This document shows positions 38,398 to 47,165 of a DNA stretch of 62,029 nucleotides, piece after piece. The notes under the pieces were generated by a model. It was not told the origin of the DNA. It saw only the letters and a list, made by a program, of their open reading frames with translations, and searched no databases. The DNA lies in contig NZ_NKUG01000074.1 of NCBI RefSeq assembly GCF_014845095.1, positions 1 to 62,029 of the forward strand, read 5' to 3'. A program made the position numbers and the translations under genes. How positions within the stretch are numbered: the stretch's first letter is position 1; every line of letters begins with the position of its first letter. Source of the DNA: Methylobacterium bullatum. GTDB lineage: Bacteria > Pseudomonadota > Alphaproteobacteria > Rhizobiales > Beijerinckiaceae.

Positions 38398-38922
38398 GTG
38401 GCGGTTTGGTTCACCAGCGATACGCATTTCGGCGACAGGCGTGCGCTGAACATCGACCGGCGTCCCTATCCGGACCTCGCGGCCCACGATGCCGGTCTCA
38501 TCGCCAACTGGAACGAGAGGGTCGCGCCGGAGGACACCATCTGGCATCTCGGCGACGTGGCGGTCGGCCCCTCCGACGCGCGCATCGCCGAGATCGTCGG
38601 CGTCCTCAACGGCGTGAAGCACCTGATCGTTGGTAACAATGACGGTCCGGGCACTCTCGCCCTGCGGGACTGGGCCTCGGTAGATCATTATGCCGAGATC
38701 GACGTGGAAGGGCGGCGGCTCGTCCTCTGCCATTACGCGTTCCGGACCTGGAACGGCATCGGCCGCGGCGCCCTCAATCTCCACGGCCATTCCCACGGCA
38801 AGCTCACGCCGGCCCCACGGCAATACGATGTCGGGGTCGACGTCCATGCCTGTGTACCGGTGCGCCTCGACCAGATTCTGGCCTCTCGCAGGCGCAAGAA
38901 ACCTGCGGAACCTTCGCCGTGA
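38398..38922 (+). CDS. Small calcineurin-like metallophosphoesterase
   Basis: A 174-residue cytosolic phosphoesterase with GTG start, 13 bases after tonB. Metal motifs are SDTHFGDRRAL (residues 6-16), WHLGDVAVGP, VGNNDG (N in place of the usual H of GNHD), CHYAF and GHSHGKL. It resembles compact MPE-family proteins of unknown substrate often found singly in bacteria and phages. Co-transcription with tonB is likely by spacing. Confidence 0.85.
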   Translation: MAVWFTSDTHFGDRRALNIDRRPYPDLAAHDAGLIANWNERVAPEDTIWHLGDVAVGPSDARIAEIVGVLNGVKHLIVGNNDGPGTLALRDWASVDHYAEIDVEGRRLVLCHYAFRTWNGIGRGALNLHGHSHGKLTPAPRQYDVGVDVHACVPVRLDQILASRRRKKPAEPSP

Positions 38923-38932
38923 GTTCGCCGTT
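38907..38932 (+). promoter_or_regulatory. EcfG-type general stress promoter
   Basis: GGAAC (38907-38911) and CGTT (38929-38932) are separated by exactly 17 bases, matching the GGAAC-N16/17-CGTT consensus of the alphaproteobacterial EcfG general stress sigma factor. The downstream gene starts at 39061, leaving a leader of about 120 bases. It overlaps the end of the preceding gene. Confidence 0.6.
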
Positions 38933-39060
38933 TGAACGGCAGACTCGACGATGACGACCGATCACTGGCCTTGAACTTGATCAGGGACCGACCGGACCAT
39001 GTCGCCGGGGTCGAAAGACGGACAGCCCACCTTCAACGAGACGCACAATCGGATTTTCCC

Positions 39061-39375
39061 ATGCGCTTCGCTCCTGCAACGCCCATCGCCGCTTTTGGCC
39101 TCGTGCTGTGCATGATCGCCCCCACCCTCGCGGCTCCCTCCTGCCTCAAGGGTGAACTGAAGATCCAGGAGGCCGCGGCGCTGCGATACCAGGCTCGTGA
39201 GGAAGCACGTCTCGGCAACCGTGACCGGGTCTGCGACACACTCGACGAAGTCGGCGATCGGTACGAGGACGCGAAGGAAGCCTTCGAGAATTGCGGCGCC
39301 GGCATTGTCGCCATCGATCTTCGCAGCGAAACGCGGGCTTTGCGGGCCGCCAAATCGGTAAATCGTTGCGACTGA
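39061..39375 (+). CDS. Small secreted protein, EcfG-promoter controlled
   Basis: A 104-residue protein of unknown function. The N-terminus MRFAPATPIAAFGLVLCMIAPTLA is a clear Sec signal peptide cleaved near residue 25. The mature part has Cys in APSCLKG, DRVCDTL, ENCGAG and the C-terminal NRCD, suggesting two disulfides, and is helical. The start was set at the ATG of the signal peptide; an ATG 43 codons earlier gives no recognisable protein. Confidence 0.78.
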   Translation: MRFAPATPIAAFGLVLCMIAPTLAAPSCLKGELKIQEAAALRYQAREEARLGNRDRVCDTLDEVGDRYEDAKEAFENCGAGIVAIDLRSETRALRAAKSVNRCD

Positions 39376-39379
39376 ACGG

Positions 39380-39413
39380 TGAGGCAGGACGCGGATACTG
39401 CGTTCCCGCCTCA
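39380..39413 (+). terminator. Strong hairpin after the secreted-protein gene
   Basis: TGAGGC-A-GG-ACGC pairs with GCGT-T-CC-C-GCCTCA around a 7-base loop, 4 bases after the stop codon. No T-run follows, so termination may be factor-dependent or the element may protect the 3' end. Confidence 0.45.
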
Positions 39414-39566
39414 TCCGACTGATAATTCGAACTCAAATCGGCATCCGCTCTACTGCGAATTGCCTCTGCATCCGCCTGTCCGGTGCGGCGACGCACAGCC
39501 GCCCCGCCATCCCCACGTCACAGCTTCACGTACGACGGAAAGCTTGTCCGTCGGGAGAATTCCGTC

Positions 39567-39722
39567 ATGAACGCGTCCGCCCAGCACAGCGATCTCACCC
39601 TGCTCTCGTCCCACGCCGCCCACTCGTCGGCGACCGGCCCGTCTTTCGCGGCGGCCCTGTGCGGGTTCCTCTCGACCACCGTGGCGACCACGATGGTGAT
39701 GTTCCTCCTCAGCAGCCTGTGA
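39567..39722 (+). CDS. 51-residue single-helix membrane protein
   Basis: A short gene preceded by GGGAGAA. A polar N-terminal half rich in Ser, His and Ala is followed by a hydrophobic helix (about 27-50: SFAAALCGFLSTTVATTMVM) ending LLSSL. No recognised family. It converges with the next small gene with 12 bases between stops. Confidence 0.62.
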   Translation: MNASAQHSDLTLLSSHAAHSSATGPSFAAALCGFLSTTVATTMVMFLLSSL

Positions 39723-39734
39723 TCGTCGCCCCCA

Positions 39735-39989
39735 TCACGGGGCCACGAACCAGAAGCGTCGCTTGGAGAACAGCATGTCCGGGTGGCCGATGGTCTGGTC
39801 ACTCTGAGGACGGGCGGGGACGAGACTGCAAGGGGGCTCGATGCGCGGCGGAGCCGCCGGGAGTAGCAGCGCCGACGAGACGGGATAGAGGCCGAGCCTG
39901 GCCTGGACCTCGGGCTGTCGGACGGCGACGATGGTGACGACCCCGGCGATGAGCCCTCCGGCGAGCGTACCGAGCAGAAAATTCATCAT
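39735..39989 (-). CDS. 84-residue membrane-anchored protein of unknown function
   Basis: One N-terminal helix (NFLLGTLAGGLIAGVVTIVAV, about 3-23) followed by a Pro-rich tail ending SKRRFWFVAP. The start is one of two adjacent ATG codons; the ribosome site is weak. It is the minus-strand partner of a tail-to-tail small-gene pair. It could be a periplasm-facing anchor protein, but nothing specific can be said. Confidence 0.55.
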   Translation of the reverse strand: MMNFLLGTLAGGLIAGVVTIVAVRQPEVQARLGLYPVSSALLLPAAPPRIEPPCSLVPARPQSDQTIGHPDMLFSKRRFWFVAP

Positions 39990-40287
39990 GTCTGTGAAAA
40001 GTCGTGCCCGCCCGCAGCGCGGGTCTGCTTCGACGCAGCATGACCGCAAAATCTAACTGATACGTTGCACAATGCCGTCCGGCGTCGTTCCCTTGCTGCA
40101 GCGCACGCCATCGTGTCGGTCGATCCAGTCGGACAAGGCGAGGTCATCTATCTCACTCCACGTCCTCCGCCAGCTTATCGGCATGATTGGGGCGAAATCC
40201 GTCCGCTACCAGATTTTAACCTTACCCCGTCAACGTCTGCCTCCAGCGGCCCGAATCAGCTCGGCCGCTTCGGGAGAAGGATCGACT

Positions 40288-40647
40288 ATGTCCTACGGAG
40301 CCAGTGCCTATGCACGGGTCGCGCAGACCGCGTTGTCGCCTCGGGAGGCGGAGGCAGCCGTCCTTATCAAGGCAGCGGGCCGGCTCCAGACGATCCAGGA
40401 AGATTGGCAGAACCAGTCGGGAGCGTTGAACGAGGCCCTGAACTTCAATCAGAAAGTCTGGACGATCATTGCCGGTGCCGCGACGGCTCCCGAGAGCCAG
40501 TTGCCGATCGAAATCAAGACGAGCATTGCCGAACTCTCGACCTTCGTCTTCAAGCGGATGATCGACACGATGATCGACCCGAAGGCGGAGAAGCTATCGG
40601 CCCTCATCAACATCAATCACCAGATCGCCGCCGGGCTGCGCACCTGA
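40288..40647 (+). CDS. flaF: Flagellar biosynthesis regulator FlaF
   Basis: A 119-residue cytosolic protein matching FlaF by its start (MSYGASAYARVAQTALSPRE), the EAEAAVLIKAAGRLQ segment and LNEALNFNQKVWTII. In Caulobacter and rhizobia FlaF works with FlbT to control flagellin synthesis and secretion. AAGGA precedes the ATG. Flagellin and flbT are not in the window, so this copy is isolated. Confidence 0.85.
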   Translation: MSYGASAYARVAQTALSPREAEAAVLIKAAGRLQTIQEDWQNQSGALNEALNFNQKVWTIIAGAATAPESQLPIEIKTSIAELSTFVFKRMIDTMIDPKAEKLSALININHQIAAGLRT

Positions 40648-40828
40648 CGCACGAGGGTGCCCCTCTGGAAGCGTGCGTACGCCTCGCGACGCATACCGGC
40701 ACGCTGGATCGGCTGTCGCGATACCATGGCCGCCGGGCAAACCAGTGCCGGTTTCCTCGGCTAACCCGCTGGAGGGGTCTCTCAGCTTCTTGTGAACAAC
40801 GACGCCGGCCCTACGGGCCAACGACGAA

Positions 40829-40854
40829 AAGGCCGTAGCCCGAGCTACGACCTT
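40829..40854 (-). terminator. Terminator of the FlaG-like gene
   Basis: AAGG-CGTAGC pairs with GCTACG-CCTT (one mismatch, 4-base loop), followed on the minus strand by TTTTC. It lies 46 bases past the FlaG-like stop and also faces the end of flaF. Confidence 0.6.
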
Positions 40855-40899
40855 GCTTGCCCACCCTCCCTCGGCTTGTGCTTCCGGCCCCAGTTCCCG

Positions 40900-41292
40900 T
40901 CAGGCCGTTCGATCGAGGGGGTGCTGATCTTCCTTCGCCCGCATCGCCGTCGCCTCCGCATAGGCGCGGGCTCGAAGGATCGTGGCCTCGGGCAACTGAA
41001 CGACGACATCACCGGAATTCGGGTCCACCACCTGATAAACGAGGCTCTTGGTGTCCTGATCCACCGTTATGCGGCGCTCATCGGCCGTCGGCGCCTCTGT
41101 GTCGGGCTTCGGCGCCTGATCGTCGGCGACGGGTGCGTCGTCCAGCCGAACATCGAAGCGCACGGGTGGATCCAACGGCGTGCCGACCGTCGTCGCCGGG
41201 CCGGCTTTACGCACCGGAGCCGGGGCATTCACGATCGGAGCGACTGGCGCGACGGTGGGCATCGACATCGGAGAAATACTGAGGATCGTCAT
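40900..41292 (-). CDS. FlaG-like protein
   Basis: A 130-residue protein. The N-terminal half is Pro/Ala/Val-rich and probably disordered. The C-terminal domain RRITVDQDTKSLVYQVVDPN and GDVVVQLPEATILRARAY matches the FlaG pattern of paired strands ending in a helix. The start is taken at MTILSISPMSMP. FlaG proteins influence filament length or flagellin handling. The adjacency to flaF supports a motility link, though the genes are convergent. Confidence 0.65.
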   Translation of the reverse strand: MTILSISPMSMPTVAPVAPIVNAPAPVRKAGPATTVGTPLDPPVRFDVRLDDAPVADDQAPKPDTEAPTADERRITVDQDTKSLVYQVVDPNSGDVVVQLPEATILRARAYAEATAMRAKEDQHPLDRTA

Positions 41293-41450
41293 TGCACGCC
41301 CTTTCGAAGGTGGTCGTGGCATGCAACCAAAAACGACGGCGAGGGTAAACCAGTCTTTAAAACCCGCCGATTACCCACCACTGTCCCCGAAGATGAGAAA
41401 GGAATTCTCAAGGGGATAGATAGTTTTTTAAGAATCAGGCCGGCGCGCGG

Positions 41451-42596
41451 TCAGATTTCCACCGCGTCCGGCCTCGCCGTGCCGACACCCTCGGGATCGA
41501 AGGCGACGCTTTTCACCACGGCGTAGACGGCGCGGCCGGGCGCGAGGGCGAGATCGCGCACCGAGGCGCGGGTCAGGCGGGCCGCCAGCAGGGCGCCGTT
41601 GCAGTCGATCTCCACCATGGACGCCGCCTCGCCGAGGGCGTGGATCGAGACGACGCGCCCTTCGAGCAGATTGCGCGCGCTCAAACCCAGCGGCGGCTGC
41701 GTGGCGAGGAGGACGTCACGCGCCGGCACACGGATGCGCACCGCCGTGCCGGGGCTTCGCGTCAGGCGGGGAACGGAGAGCCGACCGGCACGCCCGCTCA
41801 GGCACGTCAGGCCGGTCTCGGGATCGGTCTCGCCCACGACCATGTCGAGGATCGCACCGGCCTCGCTCCCCTGCGCGGCAAGGAGGTCCGCCCGGCGAAG
41901 CACCGTATCGGCGGTGCCAACGGCGGCGACACGGCCGGCCTCGAGCACCACGACGGTGCGCGCCAGCCGAGCCACCTCCGAGACCGCATGGCTGACATAG
42001 ACGATGGGCAGGCCAGCCTCGTCGCGCAGGCGCTCGATATAGGGCAGGATCTCGGCCTTGCGGGCCTCGTCGAGGGCGGCGAGGGGCTCGTCCATGAGCA
42101 GGAGCCGGGGCCGGCTGAGCAGGGCCCGGCCGATCGCCACCCTTTGCGCCTCGCCACCCGACAGCCCCGCCGGCCGCCGGTCGAGGAGATGGCCGATGCC
42201 GAGGAGATCGATGACGCCGTCGAAGGCGATCCCGTCGCTGCGGCTCCGCGCGAAGGCCCGGCCGTAGCTCAGGTTCCGGCGCACGCTGAGATGCGGCAAC
42301 AGCCGCGCCTGCTGGAACACCACCCCGATGCGCCGACGATGGGCCGGAACGGCGATCCCCCGCTCCCTGTCGAGAAGCGTCTCGCCCGACACCGCGATGC
42401 GGCCCCGATCGGGCCGCGCCAACCCGGCGACGAGGTCGATCACCGTGGTCTTGCCCGAGCCCGAACGGCCGAACAGGGCGGTGAGACCGGGGCCGGCGGT
42501 GAAGGCGACGTCGAGGCTGAAGGCCCCCCGCGTGAGCGACACGTCGATGTCGAGGGTAACGGAGTCCTGAGTGGCGGAGTCGCGGGTGGCGGACAT
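41451..42596 (-). CDS. modC: Molybdate ABC transporter ATPase
   Basis: A 381-residue ATPase: Walker A FGRSGSGKTT (about 39-48), LSGGEAQRVAIGRA (signature), Walker B LLLMDEPLAALDE, and a C-terminal TOBE/MOP-like domain (about 295-380), which marks molybdate-type ATPases. It follows modB by 8 bases. The substrate call rests on the modB partner and the MOP domain; tungstate is possible. Confidence 0.9.
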   Translation of the reverse strand: MSATRDSATQDSVTLDIDVSLTRGAFSLDVAFTAGPGLTALFGRSGSGKTTVIDLVAGLARPDRGRIAVSGETLLDRERGIAVPAHRRRIGVVFQQARLLPHLSVRRNLSYGRAFARSRSDGIAFDGVIDLLGIGHLLDRRPAGLSGGEAQRVAIGRALLSRPRLLLMDEPLAALDEARKAEILPYIERLRDEAGLPIVYVSHAVSEVARLARTVVVLEAGRVAAVGTADTVLRRADLLAAQGSEAGAILDMVVGETDPETGLTCLSGRAGRLSVPRLTRSPGTAVRIRVPARDVLLATQPPLGLSARNLLEGRVVSIHALGEAASMVEIDCNGALLAARLTRASVRDLALAPGRAVYAVVKSVAFDPEGVGTARPDAVEI

Positions 42597-42604
42597 GGGC
42601 CTCC

Positions 42605-43297
42605 TCACCCCGCGCCGAGGCGGCGCGCGAGGCGCCGGGCCAGCAGGTCTGAGACGAGGAGGGCCGCCATCGACAGGGCCACCGAGATCAGGGTGAGGCG
42701 CAACGCGGCCCCCTCCCCGCCCGGCACCTGAGTCAGGCTGTAGATCGCGGAGGGCAGCGTCTGTGTCTCGCCGGGGATGTTGGAGACGAAGGTGATGGTG
42801 GCGCCGAACTCGCCCATCGCCTTGGCGAAAGCGAGCACCGAACCGGCGAGGATGCCGGGCATGGCGAGCGGCAGGGTGACGGTGAGGAAGACCGCGCTCG
42901 GCCTTGCTCCGAGGGTGGCGGCGGCCTGTTCGAGGCGCCGGTCCACGGCCTCGATGGACAGGCGCATGGCCCGAACCATCAGCGGAAACCCCATGATCGC
43001 GCAGGCCAGAGCCGCTCCGGTCCAGCGGAACGAGAACACGATCCCGACCTCGGCGAGCGCCGCGCCGAAGGTGCCGCGCCGCCCGAACGACAGCAGCAGG
43101 AGATAGCCCGTCACCACGGGAGGCAGGATCAGGGGCAAGTGGACCAGGCCGTCCAAGAGCGCGCGGCCGGGGAAACGTCCGCGCGCCAGGAGCATGGCGA
43201 TGCCGAGACCGGGAAAGAGGCTCGCCAGCGTCGCCACGGAGGCGACCTTCAAGCTCAGACCGATGGCGCTCCATTCGTCGGGGGTGAAATCGAGCAC
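42605..43297 (-). CDS. modB: Molybdate ABC transporter permease
   Basis: A 230-residue permease with five or six helices and the EAA-type loop around PLAMPGILAGSVLAFAKAMGEFGATITF (about 145-172), where the conserved Gly contacts ModC. The start FTPDEWSAIGLSLKVAS resembles ModB N-termini. No binding-protein gene (modA) or modE is upstream; the next upstream gene is the unrelated prmA, divergent. Confidence 0.9.
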   Translation of the reverse strand: MLDFTPDEWSAIGLSLKVASVATLASLFPGLGIAMLLARGRFPGRALLDGLVHLPLILPPVVTGYLLLLSFGRRGTFGAALAEVGIVFSFRWTGAALACAIMGFPLMVRAMRLSIEAVDRRLEQAAATLGARPSAVFLTVTLPLAMPGILAGSVLAFAKAMGEFGATITFVSNIPGETQTLPSAIYSLTQVPGGEGAALRLTLISVALSMAALLVSDLLARRLARRLGAG

Positions 43298-43796
43298 GGG
43301 ATGCGAATCAGACGCCGGTCTCGGAGGAGCGCATGCCCGAGCTTCGAATGCCGCTAGCCTGGATCATGGAGACGCGCATCCCTCTCGCGGCAATCCGATC
43401 CTCGCGAACCGCACCGGCCAATCACAAGCGCGGATAGCACGAATCGCGGCCACCCATGAGGGCATGAACTCAGGGCGCGGGCGGTTCGTCCTCCGGCTTG
43501 ATCCGGCGTTCGGCGCGATGGAGCCGGCTCAAGAGAACCAGCATCGAACCCGGAATCGGTTCGAAATGCGGCTCGGAATCGAGCAGACCCGAGGCTCCGC
43601 TCGCAGGAAGGCGTCTGGCGGTCCTCCTGCCGACGATGGCCACGGGGGCCCGGGTTATGTTTTTCTTCTGGTTCGTACTCAACACCGCACCCTCGAACGC
43701 CGCAGGGACGACAGGAGAAGCGCAGAAAAACGCGAAGGTTCGGGTTCGGTTCCGCGACGGTGGCGGGCAATCCCCGCGGATGCTAGAGCCCGCACC
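43298..43796. other. Divergent intergenic region modB-prmA
   Basis: About 500 bases. A possible 71-codon minus-strand frame (43470-43685, GTG start with GAGGG upstream, basic, ending KPEDEPPAP) cannot be supported as a gene. No modA remnant was recognised by eye. It must contain promoters for modB (minus) and prmA (plus). Confidence 0.4.
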
Positions 43797-44714
43797 ATGC
43801 TCGAAGGCCTTCATCCCAACCGCCCCACCCATGTGCTGCGCCTCCTCACGGACGAGCGGTCGGCGCGCGCCATGACCGACATCCTCGGCGAGATGTTCGA
43901 TCCGACGGAGACGGCGGTGGCCGCCTTCGAGGCGGAGGACGGCAAGACCTGGCGGCTGGAGGCCTATTTCGCCGACGCTCCGGACGAGGAGATGGTCCGC
44001 GACCTGATCCGCCCCCTGGTGGGCGAACAGGCCGATGCGGCCGTGTTCGAGACCATCGATCAGCAGGATTGGGTCCGCGCCTCCCTGGAAGGATTGAATC
44101 CCGTCCGCGCCGGGCGGTTCCTCGTCCACGGCGCGCATGACCGCCACACTGTGCGGCCCAACGATCTGGCTATCGAGATCGAGGCGGCCCTCGCCTTCGG
44201 CACAGGCCACCACGGCACGACGCTGGGCTGCCTAAAGGCGCTGGCCGGCATCCTGAAGCAGGGCCGTCCCGCGCATGTTCTCGATGTGGGCACCGGCACC
44301 GGCATCCTCGCCTTCGCGGCGGCCAAAGCCCTGCATCAGCCGGTCCATGCCGGCGACCTCGACCCCGAGGCGGTCTCCACCGCCAAGGGCAATGCCCGCT
44401 TGAACGGTCTCGGCGGCCTCGTCCGGCTCTATGTCGGACCCGGCGTGCGCCATGCGAGCGCGAACCGGAGCCGGCGCTTCGACGTGGTCTTCGCCAACAT
44501 CCTCGCTCGGCCCCTGAAGCGCCTCGCGCCGACCCTCACGGCGACGGTGGCGGATCACGGCGTGCTCATCCTCTCGGGGCTGATCGAACGCGACGTGCCC
44601 GGCGTCCTCTCCACCTATCGCCATCGCGGCTTCCACCTCGCCCGGCATGGCTTGATCGAGGGCTGGGCGACGCTGGTGCTCAAGCGCGGCGGAGCGGCAC
44701 CGCGCCCGCTCTGA
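43797..44714 (+). CDS. prmA: Ribosomal protein L11 methyltransferase
   Basis: Trimethylates Lys and the N-terminus of L11. The 305-residue protein starts MLEGLHPNRPTHVLRLLTDE. It has the N-terminal substrate domain, SAM motif I VLDVGTGTGILAFAA (about 160-174), FGTGHHGTT before it, and the post-motif DVVFANILARPLKRLAP. Length matches the family. Confidence 0.93.
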   Translation: MLEGLHPNRPTHVLRLLTDERSARAMTDILGEMFDPTETAVAAFEAEDGKTWRLEAYFADAPDEEMVRDLIRPLVGEQADAAVFETIDQQDWVRASLEGLNPVRAGRFLVHGAHDRHTVRPNDLAIEIEAALAFGTGHHGTTLGCLKALAGILKQGRPAHVLDVGTGTGILAFAAAKALHQPVHAGDLDPEAVSTAKGNARLNGLGGLVRLYVGPGVRHASANRSRRFDVVFANILARPLKRLAPTLTATVADHGVLILSGLIERDVPGVLSTYRHRGFHLARHGLIEGWATLVLKRGGAAPRPL

Positions 44715-44757
44715 GGGCGGTTGCCGCCTCGTCCGGCGGCGCGTAACTCTCGATGCC

Positions 44758-46602
44758 ATGAGCCGCGCCCGCTTCCAGACCTTCGACGATCCAAGCCACC
44801 GGGAGGGCGCGACGCGCATCGCCGCCCTGAGGGAGGCAATGCGGCGGGCGGGGATCGACGGGTTCGTGGTGCCCCGCGCCGACGAGCATCAATCGGAATA
44901 CGTGCCCGCGAATGCCGAGCGCCTCGCCTGGCTCACAGGCTTCACCGGCTCGGCCGGCACCGCCGTGATTCTCGCCGATGAGGCGGCCCTGGTGGTGGAC
45001 GGGCGCTACACGCTCCAGGCTCCGGCACAGGTGGACACCACGATCCTCACCCCGGTTCAGCTCGCAGAGACCAGTGTCGAGGCCTGGATCGGCGAGCACC
45101 TGAGGCAGGGCGCCGTGCTCGGCTACGATCCCTGGCTCCACACCGCCGAGGGCGTCGCCAAATTGGAGAAGGCGGCGGCCAAGGCCGGGGCCAGCATCTC
45201 ACCGGTTGCGGAGAACCCCGTCGATGCGGTCTGGGCCGACAGGCCCGCCGCCCCCGCAGGCGCGGTGGTGGCGCATCCCCTCGAACTCGCCGGAGACTCC
45301 GTCGAGGCCAAGCTCCGCCGCATCCGCGAGGCGCTCGGGCGCGGCGGCTGCGACGCCCTGGTGATCTCCGATCCGCATAATCTCGCCTGGGCGTTCAACC
45401 TGCGCGGCAGCGACGTGGCGCATACGCCCCTGGCGCTGGGCTATGCCGTCGTCCCCCGGACCGGGCGTGCCGCTCTGTATCTCACCTCGTCGGCCATCGA
45501 TCCCGCCTTGCGGGAGGCGCTTTCGCCCTCCGCGGACATCGCCGGGCGGGCGGATTTCGACGCCGCCCTCGCCGCTCTCGCTGCCGGAGCGTCCAGGATC
45601 AGGCTCGATTCCGCCACCGGCGCGTCGGCCCTGGCGACACTGGTGGAACAGGCCGGGGGCCGGATCGATCCCGGCCCGGATCCGATCACGCTGATGAAGG
45701 CGGTGAAGAATGCGGGCGAGATCGCCGGATCGCGCGCGGCCCATCATCGCGACGGGATCGCAGTCACCCGCTTTCTCGCCTGGCTCTCGCGGCAGGCGCC
45801 GGGCGGCCGCCTCACCGAGATCGCCGCCGTGGAGGCGCTGGAGGATTTTCGCGGCGAGACCGGCCTGTTGCGGGACATCTCGTTCCCGACCATCTCGGGC
45901 AGCGGCCCCAACGGCGCCATCGTGCATTACCGCGTCACCCGCGACACAGACCGGACGATCGGCGAGGGCGAACTCTTCCTCGTCGATTCGGGCGCGCAAT
46001 ATGCGGACGGGACCACCGACATTACCCGCACCGTCGCGATCGGCACGCCGACGGAGGAGATGCGCGACCGCTTCACGCGCGTGCTCAAGGGCCATGTCGC
46101 CATCGCGCGGGCCATGTTCCCGAAGGGCACCACCGGCGCGCAGATCGATTCCTTCGCCCGCGCGCCGCTCTGGCAGGCGGGGCTCGATTTCGATCACGGT
46201 ACCGGCCACGGCGTCGGCGCATTCCTCTCCGTCCATGAAGGCCCGCAGCGCATCGCCAAGACCGGCACCACCGCCCTCTCGCCCGGTATGATCCTTTCCA
46301 ACGAGCCGGGCTATTACCGGGCCGGCGCCTACGGCATCCGCATCGAGAACCTCGTCCTCGTGGAGGAGCGCGCGATCCCCGGCGGGGACCGGCCGATGCT
46401 CGGCTTCGAGACCCTGACGCTCGCCCCCTACGATGCCAGCCTCATCGACCTCTCGCTGCTGGACGAGGCCGAGATCGCCTGGATCGATTCGTATCACGCG
46501 CGGGTGCGGCAGGCCCTGAGCGCCGATCTCGACGGGGAGACGCGGGCGTGGCTCGAGGCGGTGACGCAGCCGTTGCGTCGGATGAAGGACGCAGACGCGT
46601 GA
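44758..46602 (+). CDS. Aminopeptidase P family protein (M24B)
   Basis: A 614-residue cytosolic Xaa-Pro aminopeptidase of the large three-domain type: two creatinase-like N-terminal domains (about 1-305), the M24 pita-bread domain (about 315-540) and a C-terminal M24_C extension. Dinuclear metal ligands are visible: Asp in LVDSGAQYADGTTDITRT, His in HGTGHGVGAF, Glu in SNEPGYYRAGAYGIRIENLV and LVEE. It removes N-terminal residues preceding Pro. It lies 43 bases after prmA. Confidence 0.92.
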   Translation: MSRARFQTFDDPSHREGATRIAALREAMRRAGIDGFVVPRADEHQSEYVPANAERLAWLTGFTGSAGTAVILADEAALVVDGRYTLQAPAQVDTTILTPVQLAETSVEAWIGEHLRQGAVLGYDPWLHTAEGVAKLEKAAAKAGASISPVAENPVDAVWADRPAAPAGAVVAHPLELAGDSVEAKLRRIREALGRGGCDALVISDPHNLAWAFNLRGSDVAHTPLALGYAVVPRTGRAALYLTSSAIDPALREALSPSADIAGRADFDAALAALAAGASRIRLDSATGASALATLVEQAGGRIDPGPDPITLMKAVKNAGEIAGSRAAHHRDGIAVTRFLAWLSRQAPGGRLTEIAAVEALEDFRGETGLLRDISFPTISGSGPNGAIVHYRVTRDTDRTIGEGELFLVDSGAQYADGTTDITRTVAIGTPTEEMRDRFTRVLKGHVAIARAMFPKGTTGAQIDSFARAPLWQAGLDFDHGTGHGVGAFLSVHEGPQRIAKTGTTALSPGMILSNEPGYYRAGAYGIRIENLVLVEERAIPGGDRPMLGFETLTLAPYDASLIDLSLLDEAEIAWIDSYHARVRQALSADLDGETRAWLEAVTQPLRRMKDADA

Positions 46603-46636
46603 TCCTTCAGGAGAGCCAAGCCAAAGGCCCCTTGAG

Positions 46637-46987
46637 ATGAAGGCCTTTTATGGCCCTCTTGTCGCACTTTACGGAGGCCCCTTCGTCCTCGCTCTCTTGC
46701 TGCGCCGATGGAGGCACCTCGGGTTGGCGGCATTCGCGGGCCAGCTCGTCACGTCGTTTGCGGTGAACAGCCTCCACAGCAGCAATGGCGCAGGTGGGCC
46801 GTTGGGTTTCGCGATCCTGATGGTCGGAGTCATCGGCCTCTATACGGGTCTGGCGACGCGGGCGATCAGCTTCCGCCTCGCTCCGCCATCTTCCGCGCCT
46901 GTCCGATTCGGCGTCCTCGCCGCCTTCGGCTTTAGCCTTTGGCCCCTCATCATCGCGATGTTCGCATTCGTGAAAAGTCGCGGGTAA
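46637..46987 (+). CDS. Small four-helix membrane protein
   Basis: A 116-residue hydrophobic protein with helices near 5-22, 28-45, 55-75 and 90-112, and a short loop SLHSSNGAGGP. No recognised family. It follows the aminopeptidase by 34 bases and could be its passenger. Confidence 0.6.
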   Translation: MKAFYGPLVALYGGPFVLALLLRRWRHLGLAAFAGQLVTSFAVNSLHSSNGAGGPLGFAILMVGVIGLYTGLATRAISFRLAPPSSAPVRFGVLAAFGFSLWPLIIAMFAFVKSRG

Positions 46988-47165
46988 GTCAGAAACTGGC
47001 AGTTTTGGTTTCTCCATTGCGACCTCGCGGTCCCCGTCCACATCGAGAGCATGATGGGGATGGTTGGCAAGGCCTTACGATCGACTGCGGATCGATCCGA
47101 GATGGGTGCCGCAGCGGCCGTGTCATGCCGAAGGTGGAGAGGATGCCCACACAGGAACACACGAC

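Noticed and set aside
43470..43685. 71-codon minus-strand frame between modB and prmA
   Set aside because: It has a weak GTG start and no recognisable features; conservation cannot be judged by eye.
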